This document shows, one piece after another, positions 1 to 8,354 of a stretch of 64,000 nt of DNA. The stretch is taken from positions 372,001-436,000 of the forward strand of contig CAVZBZ010000001.1 in NCBI GenBank assembly GCA_963773665.1, in the 5' to 3' direction. The notes under the pieces are model-generated. The model did no database searches, had not been told where the DNA came from, and saw nothing but the letters and a program-made list of their open reading frames with translations. This DNA is from DATJLY01 sp963773665. Its GTDB lineage: Bacteria > Pseudomonadota > Alphaproteobacteria > ATCC43930 > CGMCC-115725. Made by a program: the position numbers and the translations under genes. Position 1 is the stretch's first letter; the number at the start of each line of letters is the position of its first letter.

Positions 1-7
1 ATTTTAT

Positions 8-1540
8 TCAGCCCTGCGGCATAACATAGCGCCCCTGCGCGTCGCGCGTCAGGCCCTTGGCGCGCAGATCCTCGAGCCCGCGCACCAGCTCGCGCCCGTC
101 GCGCGAGCCGGTCGCCGCCACCAGATCCTCGAACCGCTTGGGCCCGTCGGCGAGCGCCGCCTCGAGCGAGGGGAAGCGCTTGCCCTCGTAGCGCGGCGGC
201 TCGGGCACCGACCATTCGAACTTGCCGGTCTGTCCGTACGGCACGGTGAGGTCGAAGCCGCATTTGGCGCCCTGGTGCGCGCCGCCGGTCGAGGGGTCAA
301 GCGGGATGGCGTTGACGCGCTCGGCGACGATGAGGTCGCGGTCGGCCTGGAACCGGGTCGCGAGCGCCCAGTCCATCTGCTCGTCGGAGAAGATGTCGAT
401 GTCGGGATCGACCACCTTCACGACCTTGACCGTGGTGCCGCCGAGGATCGCCAGGATGGCGCTCCTCGCCTCGCCGGCCGCGCGTTGGCGCAAGGCCACG
501 CGCGCCGACAGCATGCCGCCCGTGGAAACCGGCGCATAGACCGCGACCGGCTCGCGCACCACGCTCTCGAGCGTGCGCCATAGATTGACCTCGCTGCGCA
601 CCGTCTCGAGCGTCGCGGTATCGGTGTTGGCCATGTGGCGGCCGCTGATCGTGACGGTCTGAAAGAGCGCGTCCTTGCGATGCGTGATGGCCGTGACATG
701 GAACACGGGATTGCGTTTGAGCGCGCCGTAATAGCCCAGGAACTCGCCGAACGGCCCTTCCGGCTCGATGTGGCCCTCCGCGCCCAGATAGCCTTCGATC
801 ACGTATTCGGCGTCGGCCGGCACGCGGATGTCGTTGGTGCGGCACTTCACCACCGGCAGCGGCGCGCCGCGCAACGAGGCGACGAGGCCAAGCTCGTCGA
901 CCGGCACGCGCATCGTCGCGGCGACGAGGTCCGTGGGCCACGAGCCCACGACGAAGCTCACCGGGAATTTCCGGCCGGCCGCGACCGCGCGCTCGTAGAG
1001 CGCCTTCAAGTCGCTCGGTGCGGTGACATCGGCGCCGGTCTCGGCGCGGCCGCGCAGCATCAGGCGGCGGAAGCCGACATTGGTCCATTGGGTGCGGTCG
1101 TCGATCGAGTAGTCGATCGAGGCCGAGATATAGAGCCCGCCGTCGCCGCCGTGATGAAGATGAACCGGAAGCCGCGTCAGGTCGATCTCGGCGCCGGTCT
1201 CTACGACCTGCTGCACCGGCGCGCGCTCCTGCGCCACCTCGACGATCTGCGGCGCGAGCTTGAGGCGGCGCAGCACCTCCTGCAGCAGCCCCTCGGACTT
1301 GACGCCGAAGGCGCGGGCGATGCGCGCGCGGCTCGCCCCGACATTGCCCACGAGCTCGGCGCCCTCGGGCCCCAGCTTCTTGAACCACACCGCCTTGGCA
1401 TTGCCGTCGAGGAGGGTGGCCACCGCGGCGATGTCGCGATGCTCGGCATGAGTGTCGAGCTCGTCCGGCCCAAGCTCGGCCAGGAAGCGCCGCAGGCGGA
1501 ACCGGTCGAGGTCGAGATCGGCGGCGAGCAGCGTGTCCAT
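8..1540 (-). CDS. UbiD family (prFMN-dependent) decarboxylase
   Basis: 510-residue protein of the UbiD family, cytoplasmic non-oxidative decarboxylases (or carboxylases) of aromatic and unsaturated acids that use prenylated FMN. The family hallmark EGPFGEFLGYYG is present at about residues 255-266, in the region that supplies the catalytic acidic residues. The start at 1540 is chosen because GGAGAGGAG precedes it by a few bases; a longer frame to 1609 has no such site. It is divergent from a binding-protein gene across a 342-base spacer, and no UbiX flavin prenyltransferase is seen in the window. The substrate cannot be read from sequence; the surroundings suggest a hydroxybenzoate-like acid (inference). 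Confidence 0.9.
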   Translation of the reverse strand: MDTLLAADLDLDRFRLRRFLAELGPDELDTHAEHRDIAAVATLLDGNAKAVWFKKLGPEGAELVGNVGASRARIARAFGVKSEGLLQEVLRRLKLAPQIVEVAQERAPVQQVVETGAEIDLTRLPVHLHHGGDGGLYISASIDYSIDDRTQWTNVGFRRLMLRGRAETGADVTAPSDLKALYERAVAAGRKFPVSFVVGSWPTDLVAATMRVPVDELGLVASLRGAPLPVVKCRTNDIRVPADAEYVIEGYLGAEGHIEPEGPFGEFLGYYGALKRNPVFHVTAITHRKDALFQTVTISGRHMANTDTATLETVRSEVNLWRTLESVVREPVAVYAPVSTGGMLSARVALRQRAAGEARSAILAILGGTTVKVVKVVDPDIDIFSDEQMDWALATRFQADRDLIVAERVNAIPLDPSTGGAHQGAKCGFDLTVPYGQTGKFEWSVPEPPRYEGKRFPSLEAALADGPKRFEDLVAATGSRDGRELVRGLEDLRAKGLTRDAQGRYVMPQG

Positions 1541-1644
1541 GTGGGTCTCCTCTCCCTGGCCCGAGCTTAAGGTCCGCCGCCGCCGGGCGGAAGCGGAACG
1601 CGAGGCCAAAAATCAACTACTTGATTTTGTTCGATAAAATTTGA

Positions 1645-1725
1645 TTCGTTCGGTGAAATCGGCGAAATTGGCTTCGTTCGGCAATTTCGCGCGCGCCTCC
1701 GAAATTGGGTTCGTTCGGTATTTTC
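1645..1725. repeat. short direct and inverted repeats in the divergent spacer
   Basis: TTCGTTCGG occurs three times (1645, 1673, 1710). Two copies sit in a longer unit, CGAAATTGGnTTCGTTCGG, at 1663-1681 and 1700-1718, matching at 18 of 19 positions and spaced 37 bases apart. CAATTTCG at 1682-1689 is its partial inverse. The local base composition is AT-richer than the neighbouring genes. It lies in the 342-base gap 1541-1882, which holds no gene; the rest of that gap holds the dyad described separately and otherwise nothing I recognise. Confidence 0.7.
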
Positions 1726-1809
1726 GTCTCTCTCCGTCACGCGTGCGAAAGCAGGTATCCAAACGCCGCCCGCCCTGGGTCGCCACGTTCGCGGCGACGG
1801 CGGGAAAGA

Positions 1810-1829
1810 TGTACGCACATATGCGTACA
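1810..1829. promoter_or_regulatory. dyad operator candidate upstream of orphan binding protein
   Basis: TGTACGCA (1810-1817), a four-base centre CATA, then TGCGTACA (1822-1829): perfect 8-base inverted arms. It lies 53 bases before the start of the binding-protein gene and about 270 bases before the divergent UbiD gene. The size and symmetry suit a dimeric repressor of the GntR/FCD or similar type. That is inference; no regulator gene is present in the window. Confidence 0.5.
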
Positions 1830-1882
1830 CTTGTCAACCGCCGTCCGGCATGGCCCAATCGGCAAAAATCGGGGAGGCAAAC

Positions 1883-2887
1883 ATGCGGCGTGGGACGACG
1901 GCAGTATTGGGCGCGCTTGCGATCTTCGCGTGGAGCGCCAGCGCTTCGGCCGAGACGGTGCGGATCGGCGTCAGCCGCCTGGCGAGCAACGGGCCGATCG
2001 CGATCGCCATCGCCAAGGGCTATTTCGCGGCCGAGAAACTCGAGCCGGAGCTCTCCTATTTCGACGCGCAGCAGCCGATCGCGATCGGCGTCACGTCGGG
2101 CGATTTGGATTTCGGCATCGCCGCCGAGACGGCCGCGCTCTACAGCCTGGCCGCCGACGGCAAGCTGCGCATCGTCGCCGGCGGCGCGATGGAGGCGCCG
2201 ACCTTCCATTATCTCGGCATCCTCGCCTCGAACCAGGCTTACGCCGCGGGCCTCACCGCGCCCAAGGACATCGCCGGGCACAGCTTTGCCCTGACGCAAC
2301 GGGGCACCGGGCTCGAATACAGCCTGGGCCAGCTCGCCGAGAAATACCGCTTCGACGTGAAATCGGTGCGGCTCATGCCGCTTCAGGGGAACGCCATGAT
2401 CGCCTCGGCCATGGCGGGCGGGCGCGCGGATTCGGCGATCTTCTCCGCGACCGGCGCGCTGCCCTTGATCGAGAAAGGCGACGCTAAGCTTTTGGGCTGG
2501 ATCGGCGACGAGACCGGGCTCGACCAGGCCTATCTGTTCTTCACGCAGAAGACGATCGCCGACGGCAAGCACGACATGGTGGTGCGCGTGCTCCGCGCCT
2601 TCAAGAAAGGCGCGCGCGACTACCACAACGCCTTCACCGATGCGAGCGGCAAGCGCGCCGATCAGGCCACCGCGCCCGAGATCCTCGGCATCATCGCCAA
2701 ATATCTCAACCAGCCGGTCGAGCGCGTGAAGATCGGCCTGCCGTATTTCGACGCCGACGCCCGCGTCATGGTCGAGAGCGTGCGGCACCAGATCGCGTGG
2801 TACCGCGCGCAAGGCCTGCTCAAGGTCGAGGTCAGCGCCGACCAGATCGTTGACAAGCGCTATGCGGTGGCGATGGAGGCGAAGTGA
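1883..2887 (+). CDS. ABC transporter substrate-binding protein (NMT1/SsuA-like)
   Basis: 334-residue periplasmic binding protein. The first 23 residues are a signal peptide ending in the ASASA cleavage region, followed by the mature start ETVRIG. The motif set (short first strand, then an 'IAIAKGYFAAEKLE' segment) matches the NMT1/THI5/SsuA type that delivers nitrate, sulfonates, pyrimidines or aromatic sulfonates to an ABC permease. The start at 1883 is preceded by GGGGAGG. No permease or ATPase lies next to it, so it is an orphan component. A dyad operator candidate lies 53 bases upstream. The ligand is unknown. Confidence 0.88.
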   Translation: MRRGTTAVLGALAIFAWSASASAETVRIGVSRLASNGPIAIAIAKGYFAAEKLEPELSYFDAQQPIAIGVTSGDLDFGIAAETAALYSLAADGKLRIVAGGAMEAPTFHYLGILASNQAYAAGLTAPKDIAGHSFALTQRGTGLEYSLGQLAEKYRFDVKSVRLMPLQGNAMIASAMAGGRADSAIFSATGALPLIEKGDAKLLGWIGDETGLDQAYLFFTQKTIADGKHDMVVRVLRAFKKGARDYHNAFTDASGKRADQATAPEILGIIAKYLNQPVERVKIGLPYFDADARVMVESVRHQIAWYRAQGLLKVEVSADQIVDKRYAVAMEAK

Positions 2888-3057
2888 AACGCCCACCGTG
2901 GCCCTCGGCCCGCGCCCTTCCATTGCTTGCGGATGGGACGGCGCGTCCCCATATGAGAAACACCGTCGCCAGCACCCTAACAGGCCTCGACGGCTGAGAG
3001 ATTAGCTTGCCCCCCGCAAGAGAGGTCGCGCGCGCTCCCGCCTGAAGCGGAGGACGC

Positions 3058-3348
3058 ATGGGCAAAATCTCAAATGGAGCCGGGCACCACAGGGCCGCAG
3101 CCGAGCATCACGAGCTGGCGGCGCAGCACCACCGCCAAGCCTCGCAGCGCTACCAAGAGAAAGATTACGCGCACGCAGCGCATCAGGCGGTGATCGCGCA
3201 CGGCCACATGCAGCAGGCGATCCATCACGCCAACGAGGCGACGCGCTATCACGCCGAGCATCACGCCAAGGCGCTGCTGGACAAGCCGTCCGGCACGCGG
3301 AAATCCCGCGCGGCCCGCCCGCGGCGCAAGCGCGCGGCAGCCAGATGA
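3058..3348 (+). CDS. small histidine-rich helical protein, unknown function
   Basis: 96 residues with about 15 histidines, many as HH pairs in an alanine/glutamine-rich, probably helical, repeat-like body (residues 9-72), then a strongly basic tail of Arg, Lys and Ala. A GGAGG-type site (GCGGAGGACGC) precedes the ATG. I do not recognise a family. The histidine spacing could bind transition metals and the tail could bind nucleic acid; both are inference. Its stop codon overlaps the start of the next small gene as ATGA, so the two are translationally coupled. Confidence 0.7.
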   Translation: MGKISNGAGHHRAAAEHHELAAQHHRQASQRYQEKDYAHAAHQAVIAHGHMQQAIHHANEATRYHAEHHAKALLDKPSGTRKSRAARPRRKRAAAR

Positions 3349-3494
3349 CGCCCGCCCGCATGAACGCGGCGCCGCAACAGCCGCAGCGCTACGCGAACGG
3401 CATCGGCAAGGCGTGGGTCGCGCGCAATGCGACCGAGCTGACCTGGACAGGATTGATCGTCGCGGGGGTCCTGCTGTCCACCTTGTTCGCGTGA
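3345..3494 (+). CDS. 49-residue single-pass membrane peptide
   Basis: The ATG overlaps the previous gene's TGA (ATGA at 3345-3348). The peptide has a Pro/Gln-rich N-terminus, a short polar stretch, and one hydrophobic segment at about residues 36-48 (GLIVAGVLLS core), so it is predicted to be a small inner-membrane protein. No family is recognised. Support comes from the coupled start, the sensible membrane segment and its position inside a run of small same-strand genes. It could be missed by length-filtered gene callers. Confidence 0.5.
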   Translation: MTPARMNAAPQQPQRYANGIGKAWVARNATELTWTGLIVAGVLLSTLFA

Positions 3495-3523
3495 CCGGCG
3501 GCCGCATTCGGAGAACGAGAGCG

Positions 3524-3988
3524 ATGCTGCGTACGAGATTCGCCCCGATCCATCCCGAGTTCAGCGCGTTTCTGTTCGCGCCGATCTTCGAGGAGGAAAA
3601 CGGCATGCTGCTCTCGGTCATCTCCGGCCTCACCAGGCTCGGCTATGACCCGTGGCACGAGGCCGCGCGCTTGCGCGACGCGGGCCGGGCCGCGGCACTC
3701 GACGATATCGCCGCGACGGTCGTCACGCTGGCGGCAGGGCGCAGGGATTCGTCCGAGACACGCACGATCGCGGCGCGCCTGGCGGACCTGCTGCCGCGGC
3801 GTGCCTCGGCCCTCGCACCCGTCATCAAAGTCGCCGCGCGCCGGAAAATGACTCTGGGAACCAGCGTCTGGCTCGCCGGTCTTCTCGCCGCGGCTCTCGT
3901 GGTCGGGATCGCGAGTGTGCGCGTCGCCCTCGATGCGCACCCGGCGAAGCAGGATGAGTTGACGCAGCCCCGCATTTCCACGGAATAG
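3524..3988 (+). CDS. hypothetical protein with C-terminal membrane segment
   Basis: 154 residues. The start is taken at 3524 (GAGAACGAGAGCG before the ATG); a longer frame from 3413 would run through the preceding small gene. The N-terminal 110 residues look soluble and mostly helical (segments such as LLSVISGLTRLGYDPWHEAA). One transmembrane helix lies at about residues 117-135 (WLAGLLAAALVVGIA), followed by a short polar tail. The N-terminal composition resembles small DUF-type proteins of alphaproteobacteria, but no family can be named. It is part of the 3.06-4.48 kb small-gene run. Confidence 0.65.
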   Translation: MLRTRFAPIHPEFSAFLFAPIFEEENGMLLSVISGLTRLGYDPWHEAARLRDAGRAAALDDIAATVVTLAAGRRDSSETRTIAARLADLLPRRASALAPVIKVAARRKMTLGTSVWLAGLLAAALVVGIASVRVALDAHPAKQDELTQPRISTE

Positions 3989-3999
3989 AGGAGAATCGG

Positions 4000-4317
4000 A
4001 TGTCCGAAATCGCACCGCCCGACGCCAACTGTTACGCAATACGCATCCTGGAACGGATCGACGGCCGCGCGACCCCGTTCGACGGCAGCTATGTGACGGA
4101 TTGCGACGTCGACGCGCACGAGGGCGGCGGAACGCTCAAGGTGACGCGCCGCCTCAGCATGGCGCGGCAGTTCGGCAGCCCGGACGAGGCCATGGCATTC
4201 TACCAGCAGGATTCGCACGTGCGGCCCTTGCGCCGCGACGGCAAGCCGAACCGGCCGCTCGCGCGCTACGCCATCGACATTGTCGCGATCGCGCAATCGC
4301 AAATCGCCGAGGTCTGA
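4000..4317 (+). CDS. hypothetical protein, 105 residues
   Basis: It starts 11 bases after the previous stop, with AGAGGAG before the ATG. It is soluble, with no signal or membrane segment, and mixed alpha/beta in appearance, including a 'DGSYVTDCDVDAH' segment near residue 30. I do not recognise it. It sits in the same tight run as the small genes around it, so it is presumably co-transcribed. Confidence 0.6.
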   Translation: MSEIAPPDANCYAIRILERIDGRATPFDGSYVTDCDVDAHEGGGTLKVTRRLSMARQFGSPDEAMAFYQQDSHVRPLRRDGKPNRPLARYAIDIVAIAQSQIAEV

Positions 4318-4320
4318 GCG

Positions 4321-4479
4321 ATGGACGATCCCGCAACCGTCCGCCTCAACATCGCGCGCTACCGCTGCCTGCTGCGCGCGCCGATCGACGCCTACATGCG
4401 CCGCGCGCTCATGGAAATCCTGCTCGAAGAGGAAACCAAGCTGGCGCGGCAGGCAACGGAAGACGCCACCGTCGCCTGA
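4321..4479 (+). CDS. 52-residue hypothetical protein
   Basis: It begins three bases after the preceding stop and encodes an acidic, largely helical peptide (IARYRCLLRAPIDAYMRRAL, then MEILLEEETKLA). The fold looks like a short helix-helix pair. There is no recognised family. Its reality is supported by immediate adjacency, the same strand and a GAGGTCTGAGCG context before the ATG; by sequence alone it is weaker than its neighbours. Confidence 0.45.
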   Translation: MDDPATVRLNIARYRCLLRAPIDAYMRRALMEILLEEETKLARQATEDATVA

Positions 4480-4571
4480 AGCGTCCGCCTCGGCCGCCCG
4501 GGGTGCCGATTGACCCTCCGGGGGCCATACTGTCAAATGACGGGTGACGGGCGCACAAGGGGAGTCGAGTC

Positions 4572-5615
4572 ATGGCGACCATGGTCTATGCCGGCGCCGG
4601 CATGTGGCGCGGCGGGAAGAAGTCGGGCGTGTTCCGCTTTGCGGCGGACGGCGGACCGTGCGAGGAGCTGAAGAACGGGCTGCCCGACCCGGTCAGCGTC
4701 CATACCGTCGCGGTCCATCCGCTCGATCCGAGCATCGTCTTCATCGGCACGCAGGACGGGCCTTATGTCAGCCACGACAGGGGCACGCATTGGATGCGGC
4801 CCGATTTCCCGGACCATGTGCAGATCTGGTCGATCCTGGTCCATCCGGCGGCGCCGCGCACGATCCTGGCCGGCGCCTCGCCGGTCGCGGTCTATCGCAG
4901 CGACGATGGCGGCGAGCGCTGGCGGCTTCTGGCGCGGCCGGCGATCGAGGAGCGCGTCAAGATGGGCTTTGCGTGCCGCGTCATGCGGCTCGCCATCGAC
5001 GCCAAGCGGCCCGACGACGTGTTCGCCACGGTCGAGGTGAACGGCGTGATGCGGAGCCGCGACGGCGGCGCCAATTGGAGCGATTGCTCGAAGGGGCTCA
5101 TCAAATTCTCCGAGAGCGAGCGCTACAAGAGCCGCATCGGCAGCGACACCGATGCCGAGGGCATGCTCGACGGCCATGCCGTCGCGGTGAGCGCCGCCGA
5201 TCCCGGCGCCGTCTGGTTTGCAAACCGCATGGGGCTGTTCCGCAGCGGCGACGGCGGCGAGAGCTGGCAGGATGTCGAGGTCGGGCGCTATTCGAAGTTT
5301 TCCTACGCGCGCGACATCAGGCCCGCGCCCAACGATCCGACGACGCTTTATGCCGCGCTCAGCGTCCATTCGACCGGGCCGACCGGCTCGCTCGCCAGGA
5401 GCCGCGATCTCGGCAAGAGCTGGGAGCGGATCGATCGCGGCGTCGAGGCCAAGGGCACCATGATGTATCTGGCGCTCGACGCGCGCGACCCGAACCAGGT
5501 GTGGGGCATCACGCGCGTGGGCCAAGTGATCGGCACCAATGACGGCGGCAAAGAGTGGCGCGAGATGCGCCTGCCCGAGGGTTGCGGCGACTGCTACGCC
5601 GTCGCGTGCGGGTGA
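4572..5615 (+). CDS. BNR/VPS10-like beta-propeller protein
   Basis: 347 residues with recurring sialidase-type (BNR/Asp-box) motifs of the form S-x-D-x-G-x-x-W: SHDRGTHW, SDDGGERW, SRDGGANW, SGDGGESW, SRDLGKSW and TNDGGKEW. These predict a six-bladed propeller. There is no signal peptide, so it is probably cytoplasmic. The catalytic residues of true sialidases are not evident; proteins like this act as binding or scaffold propellers. The ATG follows GGGGAGTCGAGTC. It is 12 bases upstream of an extradiol dioxygenase gene and likely shares its transcript, but its role there is unknown. Confidence 0.85.
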   Translation: MATMVYAGAGMWRGGKKSGVFRFAADGGPCEELKNGLPDPVSVHTVAVHPLDPSIVFIGTQDGPYVSHDRGTHWMRPDFPDHVQIWSILVHPAAPRTILAGASPVAVYRSDDGGERWRLLARPAIEERVKMGFACRVMRLAIDAKRPDDVFATVEVNGVMRSRDGGANWSDCSKGLIKFSESERYKSRIGSDTDAEGMLDGHAVAVSAADPGAVWFANRMGLFRSGDGGESWQDVEVGRYSKFSYARDIRPAPNDPTTLYAALSVHSTGPTGSLARSRDLGKSWERIDRGVEAKGTMMYLALDARDPNQVWGITRVGQVIGTNDGGKEWREMRLPEGCGDCYAVACG

Positions 5616-5627
5616 GAGGAGGAGCGC

Positions 5628-6632
5628 ATGGCGCGGATCGTTCTGGGACTTGCCACCTCGCACGGGCCGATGCTGACGACGCCGCCCGAGAACTGGGACC
5701 AGCGCGTCAATTTCGACCGCAAGTTCACCGAGCACGCCTTCAGGGGCAAGACCTATAATTTCGAGGAGCTGGTGAAGCTGCGCGCCGGCGAAGGGCTCGA
5801 CCGGCAGATCACCAAGGACAAATGGGTCGAGCGGCACGGCGCCTGCCAGCGCGCGATCCACCGGCTCGCCGACGTGTACGCCGCCGCCGCGCCCGATGTC
5901 GCCGTCATCTTCGGCAACGACCAGATGGAGATGTTCAACGACACCGCGATCCCGGCGCTTGCCGTCTATTGGGGCGAGACGATCGAGAACCGCATGGGGG
6001 CCGAGGAGGAGAAGGGCAACCAGGTGCCCGGCGTCGCCGTGGCGCAGGCGGGCCGCATCCCGCCCGAGGGCGCCACATATCCGGGCCTGCCGCCGTTGGG
6101 CCGCGAGATCATCGGGCGGCTCATGGCGACCGGCCACGACGTGACGTCAGTGAAGCGCTATCGCCCCGGGCGCGGCGCCATCCCGCACGCCTATGGCTTC
6201 GTCTATCGCCAGATCATGCGCGACAAGGTCGTGCCGAACGTGCCGGTCATCCTCAACACCTTCTATCCGCCGAACCAGCCCCCCGTGCGGCGCTGCTGGG
6301 AGATAGGCCAAACGGTGCTCGAAGCGGTCAAGGCGTGGCCCGACGATGTGCGCGTGGCGCTCATCGCGTCAGGCGGCCTGTCGCATTTCGTGATCGACGA
6401 GGATGTGGACAACACCGTGCTCGACGCGATCCGCGGCGGCCGGGTCGACAAGCTCGCTGCGCTCGGCGAGCCGATCTACCAGGCCGGCACGTCAGAAGTG
6501 AAAAACTGGGTCGCATTGATGGGCGCGATGGCGGAGCTGAAATGGACGCCCGAGATCGAGGCCTATGTGCCGTGCTACCGCTCGCTCGCCGGCACCGGCA
6601 ACGCGATGGGCTTCGTCCATTGGCACGGGTGA
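5628..6632 (+). CDS. class III extradiol ring-cleavage dioxygenase (LigB-like)
   Basis: 334 residues of the LigB/MhpB type, non-heme Fe(II) dioxygenases that open catecholic rings. The N-terminal iron-ligand motif 'GLATSHGPML' (residues 5-14), the second histidine region 'ERHGACQRAI' and the late 'GGLSHFVIDED' segment are all present. The length suits a single-chain B-type subunit. GAGAGGAGGAGC gives a strong ribosome site. A paralogue of similar length is encoded on the minus strand at 21.5-22.5 kb. It is immediately followed by a two-subunit Rieske oxygenase, so a hydroxylation-then-cleavage route is likely (inference). The ring substrate is not known. Confidence 0.9.
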   Translation: MARIVLGLATSHGPMLTTPPENWDQRVNFDRKFTEHAFRGKTYNFEELVKLRAGEGLDRQITKDKWVERHGACQRAIHRLADVYAAAAPDVAVIFGNDQMEMFNDTAIPALAVYWGETIENRMGAEEEKGNQVPGVAVAQAGRIPPEGATYPGLPPLGREIIGRLMATGHDVTSVKRYRPGRGAIPHAYGFVYRQIMRDKVVPNVPVILNTFYPPNQPPVRRCWEIGQTVLEAVKAWPDDVRVALIASGGLSHFVIDEDVDNTVLDAIRGGRVDKLAALGEPIYQAGTSEVKNWVALMGAMAELKWTPEIEAYVPCYRSLAGTGNAMGFVHWHG

Positions 6633-6636
6633 ACAC

Positions 6637-7860
6637 ATGAGCCACGAACGCCGCTGGCCCAATATCGGCCCGAGCCGGGTCCCCTATTGGGTCTATAGCG
6701 ATCCCGACCTTTATGCCCTCGAGCAGGAGCGGATTTTCCAGGGGCCGAACTGGAGCTATGTCGCGCTCGAGGCCGAGATCCCGCATCCCGGCGATTTCAA
6801 GCGCACCTTCATCGGCGACAAATCGGTCGTCGTCATCCGCGCCAAGGATGGCGGCGTCACCGTAGTTGAGAACCGCTGCGCCCATCGGGGCTTGCAATTC
6901 TGCCAGACGCATCTGGGGCACGCCGACGAGATCATGTGTCCCTATCACCAATGGACCTACGATCTCGACGGCGCCTGCATCGGCGTGCCGTTCCGCCGCG
7001 GCGTCAAGCGCCAGGGCGGCATGCCGGAGGATTTCGATCTCGCCGATCACGGGCTTCGGCGCCTCAACGTGGCGCGGCGGCACGGCGTCGTGTTCGCCTC
7101 GTTCTCGGACAAGGTCGAACCGTTCGAGGACTATCTCTCGCCGCCGATTCTGGAACTGTTCGACCGGATGTTCGACGGGCGCGGGCTCACTGTGCTGGGC
7201 TATTCGCGCCAGCTCATCCCGGCCAACTGGAAACTGATGTTCGAGAACATCAAGGATCCCTACCACGCCAGCATCCTGCACGTGTTCCTCCTGAGCTTCG
7301 GCCTCAACCGCGTCGATCAGCCGAACCGCGTCGTGATCGACCGGCACGGGCGGCACGCCTCGACCATGACCTCGCGCGGCGAGCAGAAGCGCACCGAGGA
7401 CAATGCCGACATGCGCTCGCTCATCGAGGACCTGAAGCTCAACGATCCCTCGATGCTCGACCCGGTGCGCGAGTATCCGCAATACACCGTGTGCATGACG
7501 ACGCTCTGGCCCAATCTCATCCTGCAGCAGCAGTCGAACACCATCGCGATGCGGCAGATCGTAACCAAGGGACCCGGCGCGTTCGAGCTTGCCTGGACCT
7601 TCTTCGGCTATGAGGGCGATGACGAGGCGATGACGACGCGGCGCCTGCGCCAGGCGAATTTGATGGGGCCGTCGGGCTTCGTCTCGATCGACGACAGCGA
7701 GGCGATGGCGATGGCGCAGCGGGGGATCGCGTCCGCGCCCGAAGGCGCCGCCGTGGTCGAACTCGACGGCCGCTCGTGGCGCGAGGAAGAGGCGCACGGC
7801 GTCACCGAATCGCAAATCCGCGCCTTCTACGATTACTATCGCCGGGTGATGGAGCTGTGA
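6637..7860 (+). CDS. Rieske aromatic-ring-hydroxylating oxygenase, alpha subunit
   Basis: 407 residues. The [2Fe-2S] Rieske site has CAHRG near residue 78 and CPYHQW near residue 100. The mononuclear iron site lies in 'ENIKDPYHASILH', with Asp and two His four residues apart. This is the catalytic alpha chain of a multicomponent dioxygenase or monooxygenase of the salicylate/anthranilate/benzoate group. The start at 6637 is four bases after the dioxygenase stop; a frame opening at 6565 lies inside that gene. The beta subunit follows with a GTGA overlap. No ferredoxin or reductase gene is nearby. Confidence 0.93.
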   Translation: MSHERRWPNIGPSRVPYWVYSDPDLYALEQERIFQGPNWSYVALEAEIPHPGDFKRTFIGDKSVVVIRAKDGGVTVVENRCAHRGLQFCQTHLGHADEIMCPYHQWTYDLDGACIGVPFRRGVKRQGGMPEDFDLADHGLRRLNVARRHGVVFASFSDKVEPFEDYLSPPILELFDRMFDGRGLTVLGYSRQLIPANWKLMFENIKDPYHASILHVFLLSFGLNRVDQPNRVVIDRHGRHASTMTSRGEQKRTEDNADMRSLIEDLKLNDPSMLDPVREYPQYTVCMTTLWPNLILQQQSNTIAMRQIVTKGPGAFELAWTFFGYEGDDEAMTTRRLRQANLMGPSGFVSIDDSEAMAMAQRGIASAPEGAAVVELDGRSWREEEAHGVTESQIRAFYDYYRRVMEL

Positions 7861-8351
7861 GCGCGCGGTTTCGCGCGCTTTCGCCGCGCGACCTGCGGCT
7901 CGAGCTCGATGCGTTCTACGCCGAGTACACCGCCTGCCTCGACGAGGAGCGCTTCGAGGAGTGGCCCGATTTCTTCACCGAAGCCTGTCTCTACAAGATC
8001 GTGCCGCGCGAGAATTTCGAGCGCGGCCTGCCGCTCGCCACTTGGCTGTGCGAAAGCAAGGGGTACCTGAAGGACCGCGTCGTCGCGATCCGCAAGACCC
8101 TGCTGTTTGCGCCGCGGCGCATCCGGCGCATGGTCACGGGCCTGCGCATCATCGGCTGGAGCGGCGATACGCTCGAGACGCGGGCGAGCTATGCCGCGTT
8201 CGAGACGCTCACCGACGAGACCACGCGCGTCTTCAATGTCGGGGCCTATCGCGACAAGCTCGTGGAAGAGGACGGAGCCCTCAAATTCCGCGAGAAGATT
8301 TGCGTCTTCGACAGCCTTCTGGTGCCGAACAGCCTGATCTTTCCGCTGTGA
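7857..8351 (+). CDS. ring-hydroxylating oxygenase, beta subunit
   Basis: 164 residues of the small NTF2/SnoaL-fold subunit of alpha3beta3 Rieske oxygenases, with a typical N-terminal 'LDAFYAEYTACLDEERFEEW' region and an 'F(R/K)EKICVFDS' C-terminal strand. It starts at GTG 7857, overlapping the alpha stop (GTGA), so the subunits are coupled. The family role is structural and assembly support, with no metal site of its own. A long perfect inverted repeat follows four bases after its stop. Confidence 0.9.
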   Translation: MSARFRALSPRDLRLELDAFYAEYTACLDEERFEEWPDFFTEACLYKIVPRENFERGLPLATWLCESKGYLKDRVVAIRKTLLFAPRRIRRMVTGLRIIGWSGDTLETRASYAAFETLTDETTRVFNVGAYRDKLVEEDGALKFREKICVFDSLLVPNSLIFPL

Positions 8352-8354
8352 CGA

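Noticed and set aside
1620..1735. CRISPR-like repeats
   Set aside because: Only two good copies of a 19-base unit, with no regular spacers.
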